Source of the DNA: Eutreptiella sp. 'Long Island Sound 2002'
Taxonomy: Eukaryota; Euglenozoa; Euglenophyceae; Eutreptiales; Eutreptiaceae
DNA length: 64,000 nt
NCBI GenBank assembly: GCA_964036045.1
Contig: OZ038401.1
Span: forward strand, 28,906,492-28,970,491
Direction of reading: 5' to 3'
The position numbers and the translations under genes are program-made. Below, piece by piece: positions 53,971 to 64,000 of this stretch (positions are counted from its first letter, which is position 1; the number at the start of each line of letters is the position of its first letter). The notes below the pieces were generated by a model. That model was not told the DNA's origin, did not search any database, and worked only from the letters and a program-made list of their open reading frames with translations.

Positions 53971-56900
53971 GAGCAGTGGACCATGAAATAGTGCACAGTG
54001 CTGTGCTGTGTGCTGTGTGCTGTGCTTTGTGCTCTGTTGTGCTGCGCTGTGCTGTGCTGCTGCGATGATCAATGATCACAGGTGTTGCCTCAAGGAGTTT
54101 ACTGTTTGCAATCCCTGAACTGTTGGGCGTCAGTGATGGGAAATAGCTGAGTGGTCAGCATGCTAGGATTACATTTAATAGGTCTGTGGTGCAATTGCTG
54201 CTCAATACATTTTTAGGACTTGCCTGAGAGTACTCACACCCATTTCTCCCCGCTGTTCCCCATTTCCCCCCGTTTCCCCCCATTTTTCCTGTTTTCCCAT
54301 TTTCCTTTGGAAACCTTACTGGGAACTTTAAGGCAACATGGGGAATTTCATGGGCCTGTAGTATTGCCACACTAATCTGGTACAAGGACACAATTTCAGG
54401 CCTGTTCGAAACACTGTTTAGGTCATCTCAGTTGAAACACGAAGGAGATTGTTGTGCGCTGCATGCATGCATGCATTCGTTTCGGTGGGTGCGCCAGGTG
54501 GAGTGTGTGCACTAGGCGGCGCAAAATACCATGGAACAAGCGCACAGTGCATCCAGTACGCTGCCCATATTTGAGGAGGAGGTTAGGTCTGGTACAATTT
54601 ATGCACCCTCTGCAGCCTGTTCCGCTTTTCCTCTTTCACCGGGGGGGGGGGGGGGTTCGGGTTCTGGGCAGTTTTTGGGGACGTACTGTGCGGTTGCTGA
54701 GGTGTTCTCTGTGCATGTTTGTGCGCCTCCCCTCAGCGGCTGTGGTTCATGTGCTGCAGTTTGTGCCACCTGTTTCTCGTCAGTGTATGCTGTCCTTTAA
54801 GTATTGTTGGACAACGGCCTCCGCGAAGGAAGTGAACCTGAAGAGGGCGTTCGAAAGAAACCAGTCCTCTCAGGCTGACTGTCCATTTAGGCTGACTGTC
54901 CATTTGCGATTGTAAATTGTCCAATGTGGCTTTTTGTGGCAGAGTTCCAGGTGGCATGTCGCAGCTGTCAGATCAATCTACTCGTGTTCGCTGTGCAGTT
55001 GTCAAACCTGAATGGTGTCATGCTATCGTGTTCCGTTCAGGTGACACTGCACAGATTTTCTGGTAAAGAACAATGTCCTTGTAGTGTGATGCATGTTCTT
55101 ATCGTTACTCAAAAATTGCAACCTCTGCATACCCACTTTGCTTGGCAAGCCTTCAACTTTGCGGGGATTGCCCACAAACAAGTATGCCCATGCGTGTTAA
55201 TTTTTTCCTTTTGGTTGATAAGCTGCCCAGCCACCTGAGAATTGTTGCAGGTTAAATGAGCATCTGAAGTTGACCGTTCCTAGGTTTGACAGCCTTGTTT
55301 AGTGTGACACAGAGTTAAGCTTAAGAATTAATTGTACGACGTGTTGTGCATCATTGAGCCTCTCGCAAGAACATGAGCATGCACTGGTGCCCGCGCATAC
55401 CCACGCTTTCTTGCTTTCCTGCTTCCCTGTTGCATGTGGAACATGGTTCTTCGCCTGGCAGTGATTGGCAGTGGGGTTCCGCAAGCCAGCCACATTTGGT
55501 TTCATAAACTTCTGATTGACATTCTTCACACACTGAAAGTTGTCAGCTTTCACTGGGCATGGGTTGTTTAGCACCGCGGTAGTAGCTACTTGAGAACCCA
55601 AGCAAGGGATTCCCCGTGGAAAGCATTTTGCCAAACCCAACATCGTAGTGATATTTTACATCTGTTTTCTGTTTTGGCACTGAAAAATTACTCCTGGGTG
55701 TGGTGCATACAATACCCCCTTGAACTCCAGGGCTCTGCGACACCGTTGCTGCATGAAATGACATGCACTGGGGATGTACACTGGGATCACACTGCTGATC
55801 AGATACTCTCTGGTGTGCTACAAGTTCCCACACATCAACCTAAACACAACAAACCTGGAGAAACAAGGCCGCCTAAACAAGTTTTCTCGCAGATTTTCTG
55901 AAGCATCAGGGCTCTGATTTATTGCTCCCCAGTAGTCTGCCTGTATTTTGCATTCACAATTGGTCTTGAGTGATTTTGGTTGCTGAATCAAAATCTGAAC
56001 GGAGAAAAAAAACATCACCAGTGCTTATTATTTTGCCATAACAGTGGTGACCAAAAGAATTGAGCATGAGTGATTTTGATTCATTTCACAGCAATGTTGC
56101 TGAATCAAAACCAAACGGAAAAAAAAAACAATTAGTGATTATTGTTTTGCCATAACAGAGCAAAAGAACAAACAAATACGATGTGTCATTCAATTTTTGG
56201 ACAAATAACGGGCCGCATTGCAACACAAATCACACACCGTCATTGTGTTTACCACAATTTGCACCAATTGACAAGTAAATGGCAAGCAAATGAAGTTACA
56301 ACCTCTACACCAAGGTAATTATGTTTGTACATTCGGGGGGGAGGGTGTATTTTAGTTCCGGGATTTTTTGTTGGAGAGAATTCAGTTCTTCAGGTTCGTG
56401 TGGAAGTTGCTTTGCATTTTTGCACTGTACGTGCACAATGTTCCCCACCCCGAAGCACACCAAAAGGAGTAGAGAAGGCGAGTCCAAAAGAAGATGATCT
56501 TAGCAAAGCGTGGTGATTTTTTTTTGGCAGGGCTTATCTTTGCACTCCTATATAAAGTGGCGACCGCTGCTTGTCATCCGAACTTCTCAATGGTTTCCGA
56601 CTGCTTGCAAACTTGATGCGGCTGCCTTTTTGGGCCGAAACTGCTTGCAAATGGTACACCAAACCAAGCACGGCAGCGCTTTCAACGTCGCTTTTGCACA
56701 CCAAAAAGCGGTCCATGATGTGTACCGAAAAATATCCCGGTGGACACAAACATGTGGCACATGAAATAATGCAAAGAAATTCCGCCGTGTTGACAGCTAA
56801 TGGCGACCATTGTCAGATTGACGACACACGGCGGCACGTCACGGGCATAAAAAATGATTGCTGCTGAATTGGTGACTCGGGCAGATTGGGATGGGTCCTT

Positions 56901-59090
56901 CAAACGAATTCAAAACCACCCCATTAGTAATGAAATATTTGCTTGTGACCAATCTTTGGTGTATCTGCATAGATCAGAAAGCACTAATTCTATACCAACA
57001 AGGAAGAGGGGGGGGAGGGGGTCCACAATATTTTTTGTGACGTGGTGGTCTCACCCGCATGCGTACCAATTGGACACACCCACCATCAGATGGTTGCAAA
57101 AGAAGCTTCTGTAAATGGAATGGAATAGAAATTGAGATGTAACAAGGGGGTGGGAAGAACGGGTGCAGAAAGGGATGGGGGGGGGGGGTGCATAAGTGTA
57201 GCATACTTGGGCAAAGCATATGTGTTTTTTCGCCAAAAAAGAGGGTTGGTGTCTCTTCCGAAGGGGTCAATAGAGGTTTTGTTGGGTATAAACAGGAGGT
57301 ATTTGGTACTTTTTTGGGGAAAGCTGTCCAGCTTGGGAGTTTTTCTACATACAGTTTGTGTTTTTTTCCAAATACATATCTAGTGGTTTTGCAGTACATT
57401 TCATTGTGTTGTTGTGGTACACTTTTTGGTGTTTTTTGGTTCATACGGGAATGAGTGGAGTGTGGGAGGCCAAGGACGGTCATTGGCAGAGTGGGTGCAT
57501 CTTGCAAACCCTTCACCCCACCACCACTGATACGTGGTGACATTTCCCGTAGATCTATTTTGGTGTTGCGACCGCAACATGGCAAAAGATTCATGTTTAA
57601 GGTACATTGCTTGAAATGGTTGAGTCTAGCATGAGGTCAAGATTATGGTAGTTATTTCGAAACCTCAAATCATAACTGCCGGTATGCCCACGTCTGTGGT
57701 GCATCTTGGTGATATGTTTGGTCAGATCTCAGGCATGGACGTAAAAAAGGTGATAGACGTCACATAACCATATGTGACCGTACCCACAGCGTTTTGTTTC
57801 GCATTTCTCATCGTATGCATTGCAAAGTAACGTTGGTGATTTGCGGTTAGAGCAGAGGGCGAGTTGCCAACCTGAATAGCAGGCAGAGATGGGCAGGCAA
57901 GGAATATTTTTTATACAAGGCAGGTTTTGTTGGTGCATGTGAGGTTTTTTGGGGTTCATTCGAATCATGACAACCACTTTTTGGTGTTCTTGGGAAAGTG
58001 AAAACAAAAAAAACTCCGCTTTGTACCAACAAAGTGCAATGGGTTTGGCATTGCCCCACCAGACTGACTTAGCTTGTTAGCTAATGTAAATTCAGTTGGA
58101 AGCACTATATAGTGTTTTGCTTGCATTTTATATGCGCCAAGGAGTGTTGGAGTATATGATTGTGAGTTGGTGAATACACACATTAGGATTTGCCCATGTG
58201 AGGCAGCAATGTGAGCATGTGCAACTCTGCATTTTAGTCAATTTCTGATTGATGATTAAATATAATTCTTCTTCTACATTTGCACATTTTAAACCTATGT
58301 TGCAGGATTGCAAATAAATCACTCCGTGAGAATACACTCAAAATCCAACCAATTCAACACTTGAGAAGTGCTCCTCGGGATCGGAGGGATTTGTGTTCTC
58401 TGCCAAATACACCAAGAAAACGTAAGTTTTGGGAAATACGGCCCAACATTGAGAGTTTTGATCAACTATAACCAGTTGCAGGATTGGCAAATTTGGGGTG
58501 TATTAACTACCATACTACCCCTGCTTTGTACCATATAAGAAAACCTATTTGGCAACAAACCCCTCACTGCACCAAAAAATCCATTGAAAAGAACCGAAAA
58601 GCCCCGGGGTAAAAAGGTGTTTTGGCACATTGTTGAGGTTCCCGAACCTTTTACATGGAGCTTTTTGTTTTGGTACAAAGTGGTGGTGGGAGGTTGGTGA
58701 TCATGGCAGCCAATTGTTGCAACACATGAAGATGCACGAAAACGTTGTTGTTGCCTTGAAAAGACATTGGCAAAGAATCCACCCAACATCTCAGGTGGTC
58801 CAATCCCTTGCTTTACCATATTGCCCTTGGTATGCCCTCCAGGGAAGGAAAAAATGGGGGGACCAACTTGTCACAGTATCGGCACACTCATAAAATTGTA
58901 CTTGCAGTTGTGGATCTACAATGCTACAATGTTCAAAACACAAATCAACATGTGGGTGCTTTTTAAATTCTATTGCCTTTGGCAGTGCACCTTGAAAAGA
59001 GGCTGACAATCGGCCAAGCAAGTAGTCAATGAGACAGTTAGTTGGGCAAGCAAGCAGGCAGATAAAAACACGTAGTTTTGTTTTTTTCAG
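53971..59090. other. Gene-poor AT-rich stretch
   Basis: No frame here has a domain or convincing splice pattern. The one clear structure is the duplication at 55,965-56,160. Confidence 0.55.
55965..56160. repeat. Tandem duplication, period about 114 bp
   Basis: GAGTGATTTTG...GTTGCTGAATCAAAA...ACGG-A8/10...TTATT-TTTTGCCATAACAG occurs twice, the ends 114 bp apart (GCCATAACAG at 56,035 and 56,149). The second copy has an insertion of about 15 bp. Confidence 0.85.
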
Positions 59091-59094
59091 TGGC

Positions 59095-59215
59095 AGACTT
59101 GGCTTTAAGCAGTGGGGAGAACAGATGCTGTCAGAACAAGCAACGGTGAAGAAGTAATGCACCCAACCGTAGACGTGTAGGTTGGCGGTTCAAATCCGGT
59201 AACGCCGGCCGACTG
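59095..59215 (+). other. Weak tRNA-like sequence (B box only)
   Basis: GGTTCAAATCC near 59,189 is a good B box. A TGGC...AGTGG stretch about 90 bp upstream could be an A box, but spacing is long and stems do not form. Possibly a second tRNA-derived SINE. Confidence 0.2.
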
Positions 59216-62200
59216 GCCATCCGTGCCCAATCCGACCCTCGTTCAAACCCTCCAAGCACAAACTTCTAAACACAAACTTTTGCTTAGCAAAAAACAGCAT
59301 AGGATCAATATGAACAAGCCAAACAACATTCAATCATGCAGGCACACTAAATTTTGATGATAATGATAATTGTAGCGCAAAAAATACATATATTGGCCTA
59401 CTTGACACCAACGTAGCTACCTTTCCATCATATTTGCCGCTGTTGCCATATGGGCTTGATCGGAAGCTTCCACCCAGTAGATAGGAGGCACAACGCAATA
59501 AATATGTGTTACTAATATGTTGCGCATTTTGTGCCCTGCAGGGTAGCAAAACAACTTGAGCACACAGAGTGGGGACTGCAGCAGTGCAATATAATGTTGG
59601 GACCGACAACCCCCCTGTCCAACTGGGGTGGTACCATCCCCGTAGCACAAAAAAAAACCTTCTACCCCTGTGGGGTACAACCCCTCCTCATGTGGGGCGA
59701 AACCCCCATCCCCCAACATTGTCCACTGCAACTCTTGGATTGTAGAGACCACCCCAAACTAACCCGCCGTGGACCCTCCCCCCCCCTCCGCCCCGCAACC
59801 CTGGGCAGGCCCAAGCGCTGCACAGCAAAGCAATAATGCTCCAACCACTTCGGAAAATCACATGATATTGACCAAAACAATGATGTTGACCAGTGCAAAT
59901 CTGTGATGACACAAGAGCCATCAATATCATGTAGGGTTGGGATACGACCCAAAATGGAGGCTGACAACAACCGCACGCACAAGCGCAAGGGTTTTTGTCG
60001 AATAAAACCTACTTTTTACACAGCATGCACACAGCGTGCAGTGCACACCCTAAATCCCAAAACCATGCCTTCTCAAACCATTGTTGTCTCAAACAAACAA
60101 AAATGATATCTCAACCTCAGAAAAAGGTGTTCTCCATGAGAGCCCTTTCCTTCTCTACCCCAAAGCCCTGGCTTGCCAATCCCAGAACTTCCCTCTGATC
60201 CCCAAAAGTCCTGCGTTCCCAATCTCAAAACCTTGCCTTCCCTATCCCCAAACCTGTTTTCTCAACCCCAAGCCCCTGCCTTCATTCACAACACTCTGCC
60301 TTCCAAACCCCTGCCTTCTACATCCCTCTTCTCAATCCCAAAAACCCTACATTCTGGGTGCTCTTCATGCCCCGATGCCTATCCCTCGTTGCATGTGCCC
60401 CCAATGTGGGGCCACACCCCACTGCGGGCACATTGCAAAGCAAAGCAAAGCAAAGCAAGCTGAACAGGCATCCAATTGACATTATAACGTGCACTGCGGT
60501 ATTGTCCAGTACAGTACGTGATCTAATCTCCGTTCTACCCCTGATGTATCCTAATCGCATTACAGTCCCTACACAGACCGTTGCCTAAAAGCGCACAGGC
60601 ATGGGTTTGCACCCCCTAAGAAGGTCCCACATAAAGCTAATGTTGGATTATGCACTGTACACCCCCCCCCCTGGAACCCATGGGTGACATCAAAAGGGAG
60701 GAAACCCCCCCTGTTGGTGCACAACCCTCCACCCCCCCCCCTCCCCGATCACCCGGCCACAACCCCTCCCCCCCTTCACGACAACCCCATCCCCCCCCCA
60801 CAAAAAAAACGAACCCCAGATCTGGACAAAAAGCCCCACACATGGCGAGAAAGAACCCCAGGGGGGGGTGTCCCCCACCAGCTTGCTGTGCATACAGGGC
60901 CTACTGAACCCTGATGGTTCATGTAAGCAAGCCTCTGTAGACTGCTTTGGCATCACCATTAGGACGCAATGTGCCGCAGGTCGGCGAGAGGGCCAAGCAT
61001 GACTGAGGCCGATTCCCAAACGCCACGCCGCAGGCCGCTGCACCTCCTGGTTGCCAATTGCAATCCCCCTTCACACCCCGTTCTGTCTCTGTTTCTGCCC
61101 TCCTACTGCCCACCGGCCTCTCCGCTGGCAGTGACACTGAATGTGCATTTGGTAATGCGGTACAATATGGGGGGTTAGACTGCTGTGGCCGGGTGCACTC
61201 ACGTCGCCCCTTGGAAACTGGCACGCCTTTGGCGGCCTTGGTACCCTGTCGTCCGGCATCAGAGCCAGGCACCATCATCGTGCATGACCAGCCACACTGT
61301 AGGAGGTCATACACACTGCCAGATGCACCTCAACCACCGGCCTTCTCTGTCCGATTCTGAGGGCCCCAGCAGGAACGACGCATCCCAGCCGCCATGGCTG
61401 TCCGTGCGGACTCTCATGCTGAATCTGCCGCAACAGCGGAACAGGGCGCCGCGACGGTTGGGGAAAACTTGACTCCCACCTCTTCTGCTCGCCGAAGGGC
61501 CGATGCGCTGCTGTCTGTGCTGCCTGCGACCCTGCTGCCAATGAGCTGTCGCACCCATACTGCAGGTGGCACCCCATGCCCCGCGGCACTGTGCCCCTCT
61601 GGGAATGGGGCTCTCACCGAATAACGATGGGTCAGGGGGTGGTGGTCAGTCAGTGAGGGTCAGACTTGGTTATTAAGAACCCTACCATTCCTTCGAGGCC
61701 GTTCGGGCTGTTCATAGTGACAGATGTCTGTTGTCTGATTTGGAGGATTTTGGTGCGTATTTATTGACTCATCACATTGCAGCCGGGAGAAAACACATGT
61801 AGGCTGACAGCACAGAGCATTGACAGATACTAAAAGCATGAACTGGCAAAGCAGAGAGAGAGAGAGAGTGCAGACGGGCGAGATAGAATGACAGTACAGA
61901 GCGGCAGGATAGCCTGTGTAAAATGACAGTACATACTAACAGAGCAGAGTGACAGTGTGGACGGACACTGTGGAGTGATACAATAAGACATTGCATCCAA
62001 CAGCCACCCTGCGGTTGTGGGCCAGGGAAAATTAGGCCTATGACAGCTCTACCCCCCCCCCCCCCGTTGCCCCATGCGGAGCCCCCCTAAAACGTCCCCA
62101 GGGTGCCCCCAGGGCCCTGCGGGCCACGGCCCCATGGCCCTTGTAGACCACTTTGGGGGCACGAAAACATGTTCCCCAAAGCCCATGGAGTGCCGGATTC

Positions 62201-63360
62201 AAGAAAGGCTTGGTCGGGGCGACCTTCTTTGCATCCGGCACCCCACGCCCGACGTATTCCTGGAGATTATCTTGCGCGGCGAGTGGCGGAGGTGACCCTG
62301 CGGTGCCAACAAGCGGGGCAACTATGGTGACTATGTTGGGAGGCTCCACTCCCCCGGAGAGAGTCCTGGATCTCGTGGTTGCGTGGGAGAGGCTGTATTC
62401 CCTGGCCCCTCGCAATACTCCGGGGGTGACAAAATCGACCCTCATTCCATTGCCTCATGCCTGCAAATTCATCCCCAAATGTGGTCCTGGCCCCCTCGGA
62501 TGGGGGGAATATGGTCGTCATAACCCCCAAAATCAGCGGACGCACTGCGATGCAGGCTCGCCAAGGGCCGCTCACTCACACGTGCGCAGCCCTCTCCGAC
62601 TCACCGCTGCAGTGCCTGTTTCGAGGCTGCGGTGTCTCTTTCGAGGGATCGTGCTCTGGCCGAAAGAGCGGCCGGCAGCACCCATTGCCATTTTTTGTTG
62701 GGTTTTGCTGCCAGGCTCAGTGCAGGTCCCGTGTGAGAATTTCAAGGGAATGCATGAACGACGATGGCCGTCACCCATTGAAATCCCATCCTGCATTCAA
62801 ATCACATCAAAGGAAGAGGTACAGCATGGGGCCCCATGGTCCACGGCAGGGGGGATGGGGGCATCAAAAGCCATTTTCTGCCAAATACACACAAAGCGCA
62901 GTGGGGGTGTTGCGCATCGGTCTTTGGGGTCATAATGTGCAATGCGATCAAACTTGGGGTGTTCTAAAGTCCCTGCGTGTCACTGACTCATCTCAGGGAA
63001 TTGTCACGATGTCCCGCGACGCGGCCGCCCGGGCTGCGCATTTGTTGCTGCTTGTCCCACTCCCTGGCCCCCTCCTCCTCCTCCTCAAACGACGCCTCCT
63101 GCTGCAGCCATCCATTGGCAGCCCGGGGAACGGGACATCGGGCGGCCCCCTTCCTCCACAAAGGCACAGGCGCTGTCAGCCGCAGGTGCGAGAGGACGTA
63201 GGAGGGGTGGGGGGGCACTGCAGGGGCTACAGGGTCTGCAACACGACAAGCACTTCTGGAGTCTCCGCCTGCGCTGCGGGGTACGAGGGGAAGCAAGTGA
63301 TCTGCCACCCTCTAGCGCAGGGATTCAATCCCCAGCTCTTGGCAGAGGCAGGGCTGTGCT
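59216..63360. other. No confidently supported gene
   Basis: Contains C-rich tracts (60,660-60,880), an (AAAGC)n tract (60,437-60,460) and an AG tract (61,855-61,870). The 328-codon frame at 62,457-63,443 has mixed low-complexity content and no domain, and it ends inside dispersed repeat A. I do not call it. Confidence 0.5.
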
Positions 63361-63364
63361 TAAA

Positions 63365-63535
63365 TTGGGGGGGGGGGGAGGGGGGTCTGGGACCCAAAAA
63401 TTTGTGTACCAAAAATGGCCCGACCAGATTTTCCCTTTTGTAAGATTCGTTCTTTCCCACTGTAATCACTTTGGTCTGGAAGGGGGGGGGGGTCCGCGGG
63501 GGACGGGGTGACCCTGCTCCTTGTGGAAAAAAAAA
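63365..63535 (+). repeat. Dispersed repeat family A, copy 2
   Basis: G-run, CCCAAAAATTTGTGTACCAAAA, GGCCC.ACCAGATTT, CCCACTGTAATC and a second G-run match 3,215-3,375 in the same orientation. Confidence 0.7.
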
Positions 63536-64000
63536 TTAAGCACAGGCCTGCCCGAGGGTATGGCTATGCTGGAAAGCGAGTGTGGGGGTCCATGGTCCAA
63601 AATTCACGTGTGAAGTACCCCCAAAACCTCTGTTGGTTGGGTCCACTTTGCAGAGGAATGTCTACCGCAAAAAAAACAACAAACGCAATTGGCATTTTTT
63701 GGGGTTGGGAGCGGCAACTACGGGAGTTGCGGTTGATGCTGCGGCACCAGACTTGGGACTGCGTGTGAGGGCTTAGGGGTTGATGTCCAAGGGTCGGGTA
63801 CTGAGAATGTTTAGTTTAGGCAAACATAGTACACACTGAGCACTGCAGAGCAAGCCCTGAGCCCGCGGGCGGGCGGGCCAACATGAGGCCGATCTGGGTT
63901 ACGTGGAGATGCTTCGGGCCCTTGATATTGGGCAAAGCCCCCCCAAAAGGCTGATCTGGGTCACCTGGTTCGGGTCAATTCACCCCCCCCCCCCTCCGGC
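63536..64000. other. No supported gene
   Basis: A CCGATCTGGGTTACGTGGAG-like unit occurs twice with variation (about 63,890 and 63,950: GGCTGATCTGGGTCACCTGG). The window ends in a C-run. Confidence 0.5.

Noticed and set aside
55299-55643. 114-codon minus ORF with several cysteines
   Set aside because: No signal peptide, domain or splice pattern; neighbouring frames are equally open.
62457-63443. 328-codon plus ORF
   Set aside because: No recognisable domain, repeat-derived end (family A), competing frames of similar length.

Overview
The window is nuclear DNA of a eukaryote, most likely a unicellular alga or other protist; I cannot name the species. Genes are sparse and the identifiable ones are mostly split by GT-AG introns with phase-0 junctions. 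Microsatellites (CA, GT, ACGC, AGG), satellite arrays and layers of retrotransposons fill the rest. There are no bacterial operons, ribosome binding sites, rRNA genes or CRISPR arrays.

Left third (1-21,400). Three secretory-pathway genes lie on the minus strand: a FAM69/DIPK-like divergent kinase (last exons at 1,166-2,583), a GT61-family glycosyltransferase (5,125-8,092), and a cluster of SAM-methyltransferase-like exons (16,816-19,894). In that cluster an intact methyltransferase follows a degenerate paralogue, and a consensus donor suggests the two may be joined into one protein. Between them are ankyrin-repeat gene relics (8.4-11.1 kb), a LINE RNase H relic (12.7-13.4 kb) and a 360-bp MITE-like element inside the methyltransferase intron.

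Middle (21,400-45,500) is a nest of retroelements, all on the minus strand. An old GC-rich non-LTR element (gag-like, endonuclease, RT, zinc knuckle) occupies 21.9-28.0 kb and probably 36.4-38.9 kb. It looks split by a younger, nearly intact LINE (about 28.0-36.4 kb). The younger LINE has a frameshifted first ORF, a 224-aa ORF, a 1,614-aa endonuclease-RT-RNase H polyprotein whose start overlaps the previous stop as ATGA, and a further 213-aa ORF downstream. Behind a short spacer sits another decayed RT element (39.6-42.2 kb). It is followed by two satellite arrays (about 107-bp and 96-bp monomers) and a roughly 100-bp CA tract.

Right third (45,500-64,000) is less GC-rich and nearly gene-free. 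It holds an intact single-exon FkbM-like methyltransferase with a type II membrane anchor (48,206-49,846) and a small secreted PAN/apple-like protein gene on the plus strand (51,836-53,412). The rest is unique-looking sequence with local duplications and dispersed repeats.

Taken together, the host genes mostly encode membrane-anchored or secreted ER/Golgi enzymes (kinase, glycosyltransferase, methyltransferases). This fits an organism with elaborate extracellular glycans. Exon boundaries come from reading splice signals and frame only and need transcript support.
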